Positions 47,814 to 57,737 of a stretch of 64,000 nucleotides of DNA are shown piece after piece (within the stretch, counting starts at the first letter, position 1; every line of letters starts with the position of its first letter). The stretch is taken from positions 1,550,001 to 1,614,000 of the forward strand of contig NZ_CP062941.1 of NCBI RefSeq assembly GCF_015101885.1. The letters are read 5' to 3'. The notes beneath the pieces were generated by a model, which had not been told where the DNA came from, ran no database searches, and was given only the letters and a program-made list of their open reading frames with translations. This DNA is from Massilia litorea (GTDB taxonomy: Bacteria; Pseudomonadota; Gammaproteobacteria; Burkholderiales; Burkholderiaceae_D). Position numbers and translations under genes: made by a program.

Positions 47814-48677
47814 TCAATCGTAGAGCGATGGTTCGCCCGCTGGGCGGGTTTTGAACCGCTTATGCGTCCAGAAATATTCGGCAGGCGCTTCGCGCACCCG
47901 GTCTTCAATAAAAGCGTTCATGCGGCGCGTCGCGGCGAGCATGTCGTCGCCCGGATAATTCTCCCAGGCCGGATAGAAGCGCACGCGCCAGCCCTGGTAG
48001 TTCGGCAGGTAGGTGGCCACTACCGGGATCACCTTGGCGCCGGTGGTGCCGGCGATCCGGCCGAGCGCCGTCAGGGTGGCTGCCGGTACGCCGAAGAAGG
48101 GCACGAATTCGGCATCCTTTTCTCCGAAATCCATATCCGGCAGCATGAAGTAGGGAAGGCCGTCGCGCAGTGCGCGCAGGATCGGCTTGATGCCCTCTTT
48201 ACGGGTCACCAGCCGTACCGGACCGTAGCGTTCGCGGCCATGGCGCAGCAGCCTGTCGAAGGCGGCGTTCTTTTGCGGCACATACATGCTGCACACCGGG
48301 ATCACGCGCGAGGCGACACCGGCCACGTCGAGGCAAACGAAATGGGGGCACAACAAAATCGTCGGCCCGGCTTCCATCGCCGCCTGCGGCACCGCGCCCT
48401 CGACATGGATGAGTTGGCGCACCCGCGCTTCCGGTGCCCACCACAGGATCGAGCGCTCGAAAATGCTGCGCGCGTAGGCCCTGAAATGCTGGCGCGCCAG
48501 AGCACGCCGTTCGGTTTCCGACAATTCCGGCATGCACAGGCGCAGGTTGGTCAGCGTGATGTGGCGGCGCTTGCCCAGCACCACGAACAGCAGGCTGCCG
48601 ATCGCTTCGCCGAAACGCCCGAGCACGGGCAGTGGCAGCCAATGCAGCAGCCACAGGAAGGCAATCAGGACCCTCAT
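47814..48677 (-). CDS. lipid A biosynthesis acyltransferase (LpxL/HtrB family)
   Basis: A 287-residue membrane-bound acyltransferase that adds a secondary acyl chain to Kdo2-lipid A or its precursor. A membrane segment lies at about 5-30; the catalytic motif here is CPHFVCLD (HX4-5D/E type), with 'LPDMDFGEKDAEFVPFFG' as the second block. Its start overlaps the stop of the paralogue upstream. Confidence 0.93.
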   Translation of the reverse strand: MRVLIAFLWLLHWLPLPVLGRFGEAIGSLLFVVLGKRRHITLTNLRLCMPELSETERRALARQHFRAYARSIFERSILWWAPEARVRQLIHVEGAVPQAAMEAGPTILLCPHFVCLDVAGVASRVIPVCSMYVPQKNAAFDRLLRHGRERYGPVRLVTRKEGIKPILRALRDGLPYFMLPDMDFGEKDAEFVPFFGVPAATLTALGRIAGTTGAKVIPVVATYLPNYQGWRVRFYPAWENYPGDDMLAATRRMNAFIEDRVREAPAEYFWTHKRFKTRPAGEPSLYD

Positions 48678-49525
48678 GCCACGGCCTCGGCCTCTGGCGC
48701 GGCCACCCCACCTGGTTGTTTATAACGGTTGTAGCTCCAGAAATACTGACTTGGGCAACGGGCAATCAGGGCTTCCATCGCCCGGTTGATGCTGGCGGCC
48801 TGCTCGGCCGGAGTACCCGTCAGGTCACCCTCGAAGGGGACGAAGCGCACGACATAACCGCGGCCTTTGGAAAGGCGCTCGGCATAGACGAGCAAAATGT
48901 CGGCCTTGCCCAGTTGCGCCAGCTTCGCCGGCAGCGTCATCGTATAGGCAGGGCGTCCGAAGAAGGGCGCCCAGACGCCTTCTCCTTCCTGCGGTACCTG
49001 GTCCGGCAATAAACCGATCGGCTGGCCGCTTTTCAGGGTTTTGGCAAGGATGCGCACGCCCGACAGGTTGGCCGGCGCGAGGTGCAGGTTGTGACGGGCT
49101 CTGGCACCCTCGACCAGCGGTTTCAGCGCGCTTTTCTTCGGTGGGCGGTACATGACGGTGAGCGCCGTGTGCAGCGCGATCTGCTGGGCGGTCATTTCGA
49201 AGCAGCCCAGGTGGGGCGTCAGGAACACGATGCCGCGCCCGGCGTCGAGCACGCGTTGCACCATGTCCCAGTTCTCGACCGTGGCATGGCGCGCAACGCG
49301 CTCCGGCTTGCCGCACCAGACAAAAGCCAGCTCGACGATGGCCTTGCCGGCCTCGGCGACGGCAGCGCGGCGCTGGTCGCTATAGCCGGCCTGGGCCAGG
49401 TTGGCGTCGAGGCGGCGCCGATACGAGGGAGACAACAAATACACCAGCCAGCCCAGCGCCGCGCCCAGGGCGTGGAGCAGAGGTAGCGGAAATACGGATA
49501 AGACTCTGAATAAGATAACTAGCAT
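48674..49525 (-). CDS. lipid A biosynthesis acyltransferase, second copy
   Basis: A 283-residue paralogue of the next gene, with the catalytic motif TPHLGCFE and 'LPDQVPQEGEGVWAPFFG'. Two adjacent genes probably add the two secondary acyl chains of lipid A, as LpxL and LpxM do in E. coli; which is which cannot be told. ATG at 49525 starts the hydrophobic N-terminus. First gene of an operon with the second acyltransferase and dapF. Confidence 0.92.
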   Translation of the reverse strand: MLVILFRVLSVFPLPLLHALGAALGWLVYLLSPSYRRRLDANLAQAGYSDQRRAAVAEAGKAIVELAFVWCGKPERVARHATVENWDMVQRVLDAGRGIVFLTPHLGCFEMTAQQIALHTALTVMYRPPKKSALKPLVEGARARHNLHLAPANLSGVRILAKTLKSGQPIGLLPDQVPQEGEGVWAPFFGRPAYTMTLPAKLAQLGKADILLVYAERLSKGRGYVVRFVPFEGDLTGTPAEQAASINRAMEALIARCPSQYFWSYNRYKQPGGVAAPEAEAVA

Positions 49526-49605
49526 ATTGACCAGCGTCGAGGAACAAAGCAGGCCCCTCCGCCAAAAATTTCTTAAAGGAGCGTAAAATACCACTTTACG
49601 CAGGA

Positions 49606-49665
49606 TCCGCCGAGTTAATAGACAACTTGCGAAGCGGAATATAAATGTCGCTAAAGCGTCGCAGG
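49606..49665 (+). ncRNA. SAM-II-like riboswitch candidate upstream of metK
   Basis: A 5-bp stem TCCGC (49606-49610) / GCGGA (49634-49638) encloses a loop containing GAGTTAA and CTTGCGA, followed by AATATAAATGTCGCTAAAG. The last part matches the conserved 3' strand of the SAM-II RNA (AUAAAUGUAGCUAAA) at 14 of 15 positions. The loop GCGA can pair with TCGC at 49648-49651, the same place as the SAM-II pseudoknot but with different bases, i.e. possible covariation. It lies about 50 bp before metK. SAM-II is best known from alphaproteobacteria, so this needs covariance-model scoring. Confidence 0.5.
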
Positions 49666-49689
49666 CACAGGTTGCTGCGGCAGTTTTTT
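49659..49689 (+). terminator. possible attenuator hairpin before metK
   Basis: A 6-bp stem (TCGCAG / CTGCGG) followed by CAG and six T residues. Its left arm could also pair with the CTTGCGA loop of the SAM-II-like element, so the two folds may exclude each other. Short stem, so weak on its own. Confidence 0.35.
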
Positions 49690-49711
49690 GATCACAGTAA
49701 CTGGAGCCTTC

Positions 49712-50878
49712 ATGTCCAACGATTATCTCTTTACTTCCGAATCCGTCTCGGAAGGCCACCCCGACAAAGTCGCCGACCAGATCTCGGACGCGATTCTCGA
49801 CGCCATCCTCGAGCAGGATCCACGCGCCCGCGTCGCCGCCGAAACGCTGTGCAACACCGGCCTGGTGGTACTGGCCGGCGAGATCACGACGCACGCCAAC
49901 GTGGATTATATCGGCGTTGCGCGCAACACCATCAAGCGCATCGGTTACGACAACACCGATTTCGGCATCGACTATAAAGGTTGCGCCGTCATGGTCTGCT
50001 ACGACAAGCAGTCGCCGGATATCGCGCAAGGCGTCGACGAAGGCGCCGGCATCGACCTCGACCAGGGCGCGGGCGACCAGGGCTTGATGTTCGGCTATGC
50101 CTGCGACGAAACGCCGGAGCTGATGCCTGCCGCTATCTATTACGCACACCGCCTGGTCGAGCGCCAGTCGCAGCTGCGCAAGGACGGCCGCCTGCCTTGG
50201 CTGCGTCCGGACGCCAAGTCCCAGGTGACCCTGCGCTACGTCAACGGCCGCCCGGTAGCGGTCGACACCGTCGTGCTCTCGACCCAGCATCACCCGGACG
50301 TCTCCCACTCGCAGATCGAGGAAGCGGTGATCGAGGAAATCATCAAGCCGACCCTGCCGCGCGAATGGCTCGAGAACACGAAATATCTGGTCAACCCGAC
50401 CGGGCGCTTCGTCATCGGCGGTCCGCAGGGCGACTGTGGCCTGACCGGCCGCAAGATCATCGTCGACACCTACGGCGGCGCAGCCCCGCACGGCGGCGGC
50501 GCCTTCTCGGGCAAGGATCCAACCAAGGTCGACCGTTCGGCCGCCTACGCCGCCCGTTATGTGGCGAAGAACGTCGTCGCCGCCGGCCTGGCGCGCCAGT
50601 GCCAGGTGCAGGTCAGCTACGCCATCGGCGTCGCGCGCCCGATCAACATCACGGTCTACACCGAGGGCACCGGCGTCATCCCCGACGAGAAGATCGCCCA
50701 GCTGGTGATGGAACATTTCGATTTGCGCCCGAAAGGCATCGTGCAAATGCTCGACCTGCTGCGTCCGATCTACGCCAAGACGGCTGCCTACGGCCACTTC
50801 GGCCGCGAAGAGCCGGAATTTACGTGGGAGCGCACCGACAAGGCCGCGCTGCTGCGCGCCGAAGCGGGATTGGCGTAG
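49712..50878 (+). CDS. metK: S-adenosylmethionine synthetase
   Basis: Makes S-adenosylmethionine from methionine and ATP. The 388-residue product has GHPDK near the N-terminus, '[12 protein letters not shown]' and '[16 protein letters not shown]' motifs. ATG at 49712 has GGAG upstream and yields the standard start [19 protein letters not shown]. First gene of a metK-ahcY-metF methyl-cycle locus. Confidence 0.98.
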   Translation: MSNDYLFTSESVSEGHPDKVADQISDAILDAILEQDPRARVAAETLCNTGLVVLAGEITTHANVDYIGVARNTIKRIGYDNTDFGIDYKGCAVMVCYDKQSPDIAQGVDEGAGIDLDQGAGDQGLMFGYACDETPELMPAAIYYAHRLVERQSQLRKDGRLPWLRPDAKSQVTLRYVNGRPVAVDTVVLSTQHHPDVSHSQIEEAVIEEIIKPTLPREWLENTKYLVNPTGRFVIGGPQGDCGLTGRKIIVDTYGGAAPHGGGAFSGKDPTKVDRSAAYAARYVAKNVVAAGLARQCQVQVSYAIGVARPINITVYTEGTGVIPDEKIAQLVMEHFDLRPKGIVQMLDLLRPIYAKTAAYGHFGREEPEFTWERTDKAALLRAEAGLA

Positions 50879-50890
50879 ATGTACCGATGA

Positions 50891-50916
50891 CGCTCCAGCC
50901 CCCTGCGGCTGGGGCG
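50891..50916 (+). terminator. hairpin after metK
   Basis: A 10-bp stem (CGCTCCAGCC / GGCTGGGGCG with one T-G pair) 13 bp after the metK stop, without a T run. Likely 3' end structure. Confidence 0.5.
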
Positions 50917-50920
50917 TAAC

Positions 50921-51050
50921 GTAGGGTGGGCTCTCGAGCCCACGCGTTCGTGCCGATGCGTACCGCACTGTCACCGCAGAGCGAAAACGTCGCGTGCCGG
51001 TATGAATTGGCGCGACAATTCAAGCGCCGCACGCGTGGGCTCGAGAGCCC
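50921..51050. repeat. inverted-repeat element between metK and ahcY
   Basis: GGGCTCTCGAGCCCACGCG at 50928-50946 is repeated as an exact reverse complement at 51032-51050, 85 bp away. Each arm holds its own short palindrome (CTCGAG core). The left arm starts GTAGGGTGGGC, a form I recall as a dispersed repeat in related genomes. It is probably a non-coding MITE/REP-like element. Confidence 0.55.
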
Positions 51051-51059
51051 GCTGAAACC

Positions 51060-51086
51060 GTCATGGCGGCCCTTGGCCGCCATGAC
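51060..51086. repeat. 27-bp palindrome
   Basis: A 12-bp perfect inverted repeat (GTCATGGCGGCC / GGCCGCCATGAC, 3-base loop) immediately right of the inverted-repeat element, possibly part of it. Confidence 0.55.
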
Positions 51087-51198
51087 CCCTACGGTAGACC
51101 CCCATCTCGACAGGGCAATTTGTTGCAACCGCACAAATTGCCCCAGCAGCAGCTCCATCGCCCTGCCGCCGTCGTCCAGACGTGCTAAACTACCCCGT

Positions 51199-51264
51199 TC
51201 CGAGGAGCGTTGCGACGAAAAGATTCCTTTTCGCCAGGCTCGGATCATCAACACTGCGCTCACG
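51199..51264 (+). ncRNA. S-adenosylhomocysteine (SAH) riboswitch
   Basis: Matches the SAH riboswitch consensus throughout. P1 is CCGAG (51200-51204) / CTCGG (51239-51243); P2 is CGAAAAG / CTTTTCG (51216-51233); the core has GAGCGTTGC and GCCAGGCTCGG; and the pseudoknot pairs GAGCG (51205-51209) with CGCTC (51257-51261). In known members SAH binding turns on expression of SAH hydrolase. The ahcY Shine-Dalgarno lies about 20 bp downstream. Confidence 0.92.
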
Positions 51265-51294
51265 TTACTTTTTTCTAACTGAAAGGAGGGCGTG

Positions 51295-52722
<1,428 letters not shown>

Positions 52723-52754
52723 TCGGCGCTGGCCGAACTAGCGATGGTGAGACC

Positions 52755-52780
52755 CCTACGGACGCAGGCGCGTCCGTAGG
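52755..52780 (+). terminator. hairpin after ahcY
   Basis: A perfect 10-bp stem (CCTACGGACG / CGTCCGTAGG, 6-base loop) in the 94-bp gap before the next gene; no T run. Confidence 0.5.
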
Positions 52781-52816
52781 TGCCCATAACAAGAAAACGC
52801 CCGACGAAAGCTGAAC

Positions 52817-53170
52817 ATGCGCCTGCTCCTGACCTGGCTGATCAATGCCGCCGCCTTGATGGCCCTGCCTTACCTCATGCATTCCGTGTCCGTCAGCAAT
52901 GTCGGCACCGCCCTGATCGCCGCCCTCGTGCTGGGCCTGGTCAATACCCTGATCCGGCCCGTGCTGGTGTTGCTGACCTTGCCCGTCACGCTGCTGTCGA
53001 TGGGCCTGTTTATCCTGGTCATCAATGCCGTGCTGTTCTGGCTGGTGTCGCATTGGGTCGAGGGCTTCGAGGTGGCGGGATTCTGGTCGGCCTTCCTGGC
53101 AGCGATCCTGTACAGCGTGATTTCGTGGGCGCTTTCTACCTTGCTCCTGAATAAAGATGGAAACCCCTAA
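52817..53170 (+). CDS. phage holin family 4-like membrane protein
   Basis: A 117-residue protein with about four membrane segments, of the 'phage holin IV' superfamily (YvlD-like), recognised from VNTLIRPVLVLLTLPVTLLSMGLF. Despite the name there is no phage context; these proteins are widespread chromosomal membrane proteins of unknown role. Between ahcY and metF in betaproteobacteria this gene is common. Confidence 0.88.
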   Translation: MRLLLTWLINAAALMALPYLMHSVSVSNVGTALIAALVLGLVNTLIRPVLVLLTLPVTLLSMGLFILVINAVLFWLVSHWVEGFEVAGFWSAFLAAILYSVISWALSTLLLNKDGNP

Positions 53171-53984
53171 TTTCAGCATCGAGTTTTTCCCGCCCAAGAC
53201 GCCCGAGGGCGCGGAAAAACTGCGCGTCACGCGCCGCAAACTCGCCGAACTGAACCCGAAGTATTTTTCGGTCACGTTTGGTGCAGGCGGCTCCACTCAG
53301 CAGGGCACCCTCGACACCGTGCTCGACATCATGGCGGACGGTCACCTGGCCGCACCGCACCTGTCGTGCATCGGCGCCACCCGCGAATCGATCCGCGCCA
53401 TCCTGCAGCAGTTCCAGGACAAGGGCATCCGCCGCCTGGTCGCGCTGCGCGGCGATTTACCCAGCGGGTATGGCGGCGCGGGCGAACTGCGCTATGCAAA
53501 TGAACTCGTCGAGTTCATCCGGGCCGAGACCGGCGACTGGTTCCATATCGAGGTCGCAGCCTACCCGGAAGTGCATCCGCAAGCCCGTTCGCCGCAGGAC
53601 GACCTGCTTGCGTTCGAGCGCAAGATCAAGGCCGGGGCGAATGCCGCGATCACCCAGTATTTCTACAATGCCGACGCCTACTTTCAATTCGTCGACAATG
53701 CACAAAGACTGGGCATCGCCGTGCCGATCGTGGCCGGCATCATGCCGATCACGAACTACACGCAGTTGATGCGCTTTTCGGATATGTGCGGCGCCGAGAT
53801 CCCGCGCTGGGTGCGCCTGAAACTGGCCAGTTTCGGCGACGACAGCGCTTCCATCAAAGCCTTCGGTCTCGACGTGGTGACGAGCCTGTGCGAGCGCCTG
53901 CTGGCAGGCGGCGCGCCCGGCCTGCACTTCTACAGCATGAACCAGGCAGTGGCGACCACCGCCATCTGGCAGCGCCTGGTGTAA
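53157..53984 (+). CDS. metF: 5,10-methylenetetrahydrofolate reductase
   Basis: Makes 5-methyltetrahydrofolate, the methyl donor for methionine. The 275-residue TIM-barrel flavoprotein starts METPNFSIEFFPPKTPEG (active-site Glu region), and has ALRGDLP and 'HFYSMNQA' near the end. It overlaps the previous gene by 14 bp, so translation is coupled. Its last 65 bp recur at 57733-57797. Confidence 0.97.
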   Translation: METPNFSIEFFPPKTPEGAEKLRVTRRKLAELNPKYFSVTFGAGGSTQQGTLDTVLDIMADGHLAAPHLSCIGATRESIRAILQQFQDKGIRRLVALRGDLPSGYGGAGELRYANELVEFIRAETGDWFHIEVAAYPEVHPQARSPQDDLLAFERKIKAGANAAITQYFYNADAYFQFVDNAQRLGIAVPIVAGIMPITNYTQLMRFSDMCGAEIPRWVRLKLASFGDDSASIKAFGLDVVTSLCERLLAGGAPGLHFYSMNQAVATTAIWQRLV

Positions 53985-53998
53985 CGGTAACGGGTCCA

Positions 53999-54024
53999 CT
54001 CCGATCACCCAAAGGTGATCGGAG
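53999..54024. terminator. bidirectional hairpin between metF and barrel gene A
   Basis: A perfect 11-bp stem (CTCCGATCACC / GGTGATCGGAG, 4-base loop) in the 48-bp convergent gap; no T run on either side. Confidence 0.55.
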
Positions 54025-54032
54025 CCGGCACC

Positions 54033-55130
54033 TTAAAAGTCCACGTGGTAATGCAACTGGAGCGAGCGCGTCTTCGCCTCGTCCAGCTTGAGTGCGTCGG
54101 ACTGCAGCATCAAACTGAAATTGCCGGCTTCGAGGCCGATGCCGACACTGTCGAAACGTGTTTCCACGTTTGCGTGCAGTGTCAGCCAACCGACCCGGCG
54201 CGACAGCGAGAAGGTTGGTATTGTTTCGCCTGCGTAGCGTGCGACCTGCACGCCCGCACCCCAGTCCCCATTTCGATAGTCGAGCGCGGCCGCGGTGTAG
54301 CGCGGAATTCTGAAGTCGCGCTCCACCTGGCGTTTGCGGCCGCTGAGCATGGGCTCGAAGTTGACGTAACCATTCTCGGCGTAGGACGTGACGTCGGAGC
54401 TGAGCGTCTCGGTATGGAGCGGCAGGTTTTTCCAGCGCAGGCGGCTGGCGAGGTCGTCGGCCCGCAGGCGCAGCGTCCAGGCATCCGACAGCGGCAGCGT
54501 GGCCGCCAGCGACAGGCCGGCGCCCGAGGCGCTCGGCGCGTCTCCCATGAACGGGTATGTCATGCGGCTGTTGGCGTCGGTGTGGCTGACGGCGAAACCG
54601 TAGGTTTCAGCGCGCGGATAGGTCAGCACGCCGTCGACGCTGCGCTCGCGCAGCCGCTGCCTGCCGTACACCGCGCCGCTGATCTCGATGGTACTGGAGC
54701 GCCCGCCGATGCGCGGCCCGTCGAACGTGTACCCGGCCCGCAAGCCCAAGGCCTGCCAGGAAAAATACTGTCCCTGCAGCGCCAAGCTGGCGGGCGGCGC
54801 CGGCTTGCGCTTCTGCTGATACAGATAAAGCGCGTCGAGGCTCTCGCGGTTCGTCGTGAGCAAGGCCTCCTGACGTAGCTCGAGGCCGAGGCGCCAGCCG
54901 TTTCTTTCGACGCCGGCGGCGGCCCGGCTGCGCATCAGGGCCGTATTGCGTCCGGCACGCGGCGCATACGTGGTCCACTGGCCGTCGAGCTGGCTGATCG
55001 GCACCGCATCGCTGGCTTGCCAGGCGGAGAGATCGGAATAAACGGTCCAGCCGTCCGGAGCCGGCGCCGCCGTCGTTTGGGCGCAGGCTGCGCCGCAGGC
55101 GAGCGCGCCCGTTAACAAAATTGATCGCAT
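54033..55130 (-). CDS. predicted outer-membrane beta-barrel protein A
   Basis: A 365-residue protein with signal peptide 1-17 (ACGAACA|Q) and a mature part of alternating amphipathic strands ending in the C-terminal HYHVDF, where the final Phe is typical of BAM substrates. Size suggests about 16 strands. I do not recognise the family. No Shine-Dalgarno is seen before the ATG, and a terminator-like hairpin ends 12 bp upstream. Paralogue of the gene at 57860; about 80% identical over the first 60 residues by eye. Confidence 0.8.
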   Translation of the reverse strand: MRSILLTGALACGAACAQTTAAPAPDGWTVYSDLSAWQASDAVPISQLDGQWTTYAPRAGRNTALMRSRAAAGVERNGWRLGLELRQEALLTTNRESLDALYLYQQKRKPAPPASLALQGQYFSWQALGLRAGYTFDGPRIGGRSSTIEISGAVYGRQRLRERSVDGVLTYPRAETYGFAVSHTDANSRMTYPFMGDAPSASGAGLSLAATLPLSDAWTLRLRADDLASRLRWKNLPLHTETLSSDVTSYAENGYVNFEPMLSGRKRQVERDFRIPRYTAAALDYRNGDWGAGVQVARYAGETIPTFSLSRRVGWLTLHANVETRFDSVGIGLEAGNFSLMLQSDALKLDEAKTRSLQLHYHVDF

Positions 55131-55141
55131 AGCAGGTGTGA

Positions 55142-55168
55142 TAAAAGCCTGGCGCAGTGCGCCAGGCT
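55142..55168 (-). terminator. terminator/attenuator between lipoprotein A and barrel A
   Basis: AGCCTGGCGCA / TGCGCCAGGCT followed on the minus strand by TTTT. It sits within the 60-bp gap between the two genes, just before the barrel start codon. The same stem is present in copy 2. Confidence 0.75.
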
Positions 55169-55190
55169 CGAGGAACGAAGTTCGTTCGGA

Positions 55191-57524
55191 TTATTTCAAT
55201 GACTCAATGCTGCCATCGCTGTAGGTGATGATGCCCTTGTGCAGATCCAGCTCGGCCGTGACGGCGCCGTCCTTGGTCACCTGTACCGGCGTCGCGGTGC
55301 TGGTGAACGAGAATGCGACACCGTCCGCACTCGATACCTTCACCAGCGGATTGCGTTCGCCAACCTTGGCAGTCACGCTCGCATTAATCACCGACGTGTC
55401 GTCACGGTACTGGGCGCTGATGTTGGCGCTTTTCATGCCGGTGCGGGTGGCGCCGAGCGCCAGGCTCAACAGAGGACGGTTCGGTACCGACAGCGAGCCG
55501 CCGATTTCCACGGTGTCGGCGACGAAGTTCGTATCCGACTCGGCAGCGGTGGCGTCGAAATTCTCGTAGCCGTTGCGGGCGATGGCGACCTTGCCACTGA
55601 AGACAGTCGCGTCCTTGTGCTTGAGCGAACCTTCGAACCCCAGCCTGGTTGGCATGTGGGCCGTCTGGCTCTTGTCCTGCTTGTCGTCCGATACGCGCAG
55701 GGTGCCGTTGACCGTGGTGCTGCCCATGCTGCCGTGCAGCGTCACCTGAAGCTCGGTGGCGGCATTCGCCCCGACCTCGCTGCCCGCCACCGCCATGCGC
55801 AGGAACGATGTGCTGGCGATCTCGACTTGGCCGGAAGCTTGTCCTGCGGTGGCCGCGGTGCCTCCGGCGGTGGCGGTAAAGACGCCGCCAAACTGGTACA
55901 GGGCGATGCCGTTTGCTTCCTCGGTGCGCGCGGCTTTGAGCGACCAGTCTTCGTAATCGCTCTGGAACACGCCATCGCTGTTGAGCCGGCCCGGCATGCG
56001 ACCCTTGACCGCAAGCTGCGTGATCGTGTTTCCGCTGCGGGTCAAGGTCATCTCGCCCGAGAACGCCTCGCCAAGTGGCTGGGCTGGCGGCATGCTGGTC
56101 ACGGAGCCACGATAATCGTGCGTGACGGCGCGCTTGGCAAACGAGGCCGTATAGGTAAAGTCGCCCGGACTGCCTTCCTTCGGCTGGAATGTCAACGTGC
56201 GTGTCGCGTTGACGTTCGTGTAGCTGACATTGTCGTAGGTCGATTCGGGCAGATAGCCAATCTGGACAACGGTGCAGCTCATGCTGAGCGGGCTCTTCAC
56301 GATCACACAGTTGCCGTTGCCTTCGTTTACAGCGAAGTAGTTAGGCTGAGCAGGCTGCGATTCCGTTTCGTGGAGCTGATGGTTCCAAACCTGGAAGGTC
56401 TCCGCGGTGCTGGTACCGGCGCGATAGCGGTCGAACTGTGTCAGCGCATTCACTGCGAGCGATGTGAAGCGGCCGACGTCGTTGGCGAGCGGGGCAACGT
56501 TACCGATCAGGTCGGCCTTGATGCCATCGATGGTCACGCGGAATGCGTCGCCCTGGTCGAGTGCGCGCAGGTTGGTGCGCAGGCTGGCGAACAGTGCCTT
56601 GGTTGCCGCAAGTGGCGGCAGCGCCGGTACTGCCGGGGTTGGCGTCGTTCCCGAAGGACTGAGCACAGGAATGCCGACGACCGTGTCCTTGCCGGTACGG
56701 TTGATCTTCTTGTCCTGGGCCACGGCCTGGACCGCGTCGCGGAACTGCGCCAGGCGGTTCTGCTCGAGCGATGGCTGGCCATCGGTGAGCTTGACCGAGG
56801 AGGCCAGCTTGGTGACCACGCAGGCAATGCGCTCGCCAGGTGTGCTTTGGCCGCAGTCGGCGCTGGCGGTGCTGCCCATCTTCGAGATCGCGGCCAGGGC
56901 CAGGCTCTGGTTCTTTTCGTCCTCGCTCGCCGTGGCGGCGGCGGCGCTGTTCGAATTGACCGGTTTGACGGTCTCGGGATCGAAGCCGAGCAAGGTACGC
57001 ACGCTGCTCTTGGCCTGGGCGACAGCCTGCTGCGGCAGCTTGCCATCGGACGTTTCCGCCGTACGGGCCACCATTTCGGTCAGCGGCGAGACCGTGCCTT
57101 CATAGGTACCGGCGGCATTGCTGGCCAGCGTCACGACGCTGCGCAGCTTCATGCCTTCGGGCAGGGCGATATCGGTGCCGGTCGCTTCGTCGGCCATCAC
57201 GGCGCCAGGGGCCGCGCTCACCTCGACCACGAAGTTCTGCACCGAAGCAGCAATCTGCAGCTTGTAGGTGCCGTCGGTGCCGGTGGTAGCGGTGGCCAGC
57301 GCGGCAGCGCCGCGTGTGCCTTGCGCGTCGAGCGCGTAGACGCTGATCCTGGCGCCCTTGATCAGGCCCTTGGCCGCGGTTCCCTGCACCGTACGTTCCG
57401 GGCTTGGGGTGGCGACCGGAGCGCCCGAGGCGGGCGCGCCAGCGCCGCCACCGCCGCAGCCGGCCAATGCCAGCGCAAGTGCGATGACGCCAGTTTTTAC
57501 TACCGTTCCAGTCATACTATGCAT
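55191..57524 (-). CDS. large lipoprotein A of the duplicated module
   Basis: A 777-residue lipoprotein. Lipobox LALAGC with Cys23, then a Gly/Pro/Ser linker, a carboxypeptidase-regulatory-like beta domain (about 45-150, 'AAKGLIKGARISVYALDAQG ... GTDGTYKLQI'), a helical region (about 150-290) and a long beta-rich C-terminal part with repeated strands ending 'GIITYSDGSIESLK'. The family is unknown to me. The residue after Cys is Gly, so no inner-membrane retention signal; export to the outer membrane or surface is likely. AGGA precedes the ATG at 57524. Confidence 0.8.
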   Translation of the reverse strand: MHSMTGTVVKTGVIALALALAGCGGGGAGAPASGAPVATPSPERTVQGTAAKGLIKGARISVYALDAQGTRGAAALATATTGTDGTYKLQIAASVQNFVVEVSAAPGAVMADEATGTDIALPEGMKLRSVVTLASNAAGTYEGTVSPLTEMVARTAETSDGKLPQQAVAQAKSSVRTLLGFDPETVKPVNSNSAAAATASEDEKNQSLALAAISKMGSTASADCGQSTPGERIACVVTKLASSVKLTDGQPSLEQNRLAQFRDAVQAVAQDKKINRTGKDTVVGIPVLSPSGTTPTPAVPALPPLAATKALFASLRTNLRALDQGDAFRVTIDGIKADLIGNVAPLANDVGRFTSLAVNALTQFDRYRAGTSTAETFQVWNHQLHETESQPAQPNYFAVNEGNGNCVIVKSPLSMSCTVVQIGYLPESTYDNVSYTNVNATRTLTFQPKEGSPGDFTYTASFAKRAVTHDYRGSVTSMPPAQPLGEAFSGEMTLTRSGNTITQLAVKGRMPGRLNSDGVFQSDYEDWSLKAARTEEANGIALYQFGGVFTATAGGTAATAGQASGQVEIASTSFLRMAVAGSEVGANAATELQVTLHGSMGSTTVNGTLRVSDDKQDKSQTAHMPTRLGFEGSLKHKDATVFSGKVAIARNGYENFDATAAESDTNFVADTVEIGGSLSVPNRPLLSLALGATRTGMKSANISAQYRDDTSVINASVTAKVGERNPLVKVSSADGVAFSFTSTATPVQVTKDGAVTAELDLHKGIITYSDGSIESLK

Positions 57525-57599
57525 GATTTTCCTGTCAGTTTTTTTCCAAGACGCGCGTTGTTGCGCCGACGAATCCGGCGCAATTGTTGCGGCGAGGCA

Positions 57600-57629
57600 A
57601 TTGTAGAGTCATCGCTCTAAATGTTGCAA
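57600..57629 (-). promoter_or_regulatory. sigma-70-type promoter for lipoprotein gene A
   Basis: On the minus strand TTGCAA, 18 bp, TACAAT, ending about 75 bp before the lipoprotein A start, in an AT-rich stretch. Confidence 0.45.
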
Positions 57630-57710
57630 CAAGGAAAATATTATTGTGACAAAGGTATGGTGAAAAAATGACAGAGGGGAATCGGTAAAATTTCACGCGG
57701 CAATATCAAG

Positions 57711-57737
57711 GCAGGGCGAGTGGCGCGCTCGCCCTGC
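57711..57737. repeat. hairpin at the duplication junction
   Basis: A perfect 10-bp stem (GCAGGGCGAG / CTCGCCCTGC, 7-base loop) lies exactly where the metF fossil begins; its right arm includes the first bases of the fossil. It may mark the recombination point. Confidence 0.5.

Larger units (their letters stand above)
53921..57524. repeat. tandem segmental duplication, copy 1
   Basis: Copy 1 holds the metF 3' end, beta-barrel gene A and lipoprotein gene A. Copy 2 (57733-61348) has the same order and spacing: a 65-bp metF tail, barrel gene B and lipoprotein gene B, about 3.6 kb per copy, with a period of 3812 bp. The two barrel proteins are the same length (365) and the lipoproteins nearly so (777 and 775). 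Confidence 0.85.

Noticed and set aside
52817..53170. Phage remnant suggested by the 'holin' label
   Set aside because: No other phage genes nearby; members of this membrane family are common in chromosomes between ahcY and metF.
55239..57620. Long plus-strand open frame (793 codons) opposite lipoprotein A
   Set aside because: Antisense to a gene with a clear lipobox, Shine-Dalgarno and paralogue. A similar frame exists opposite lipoprotein B only because the two copies are homologous.
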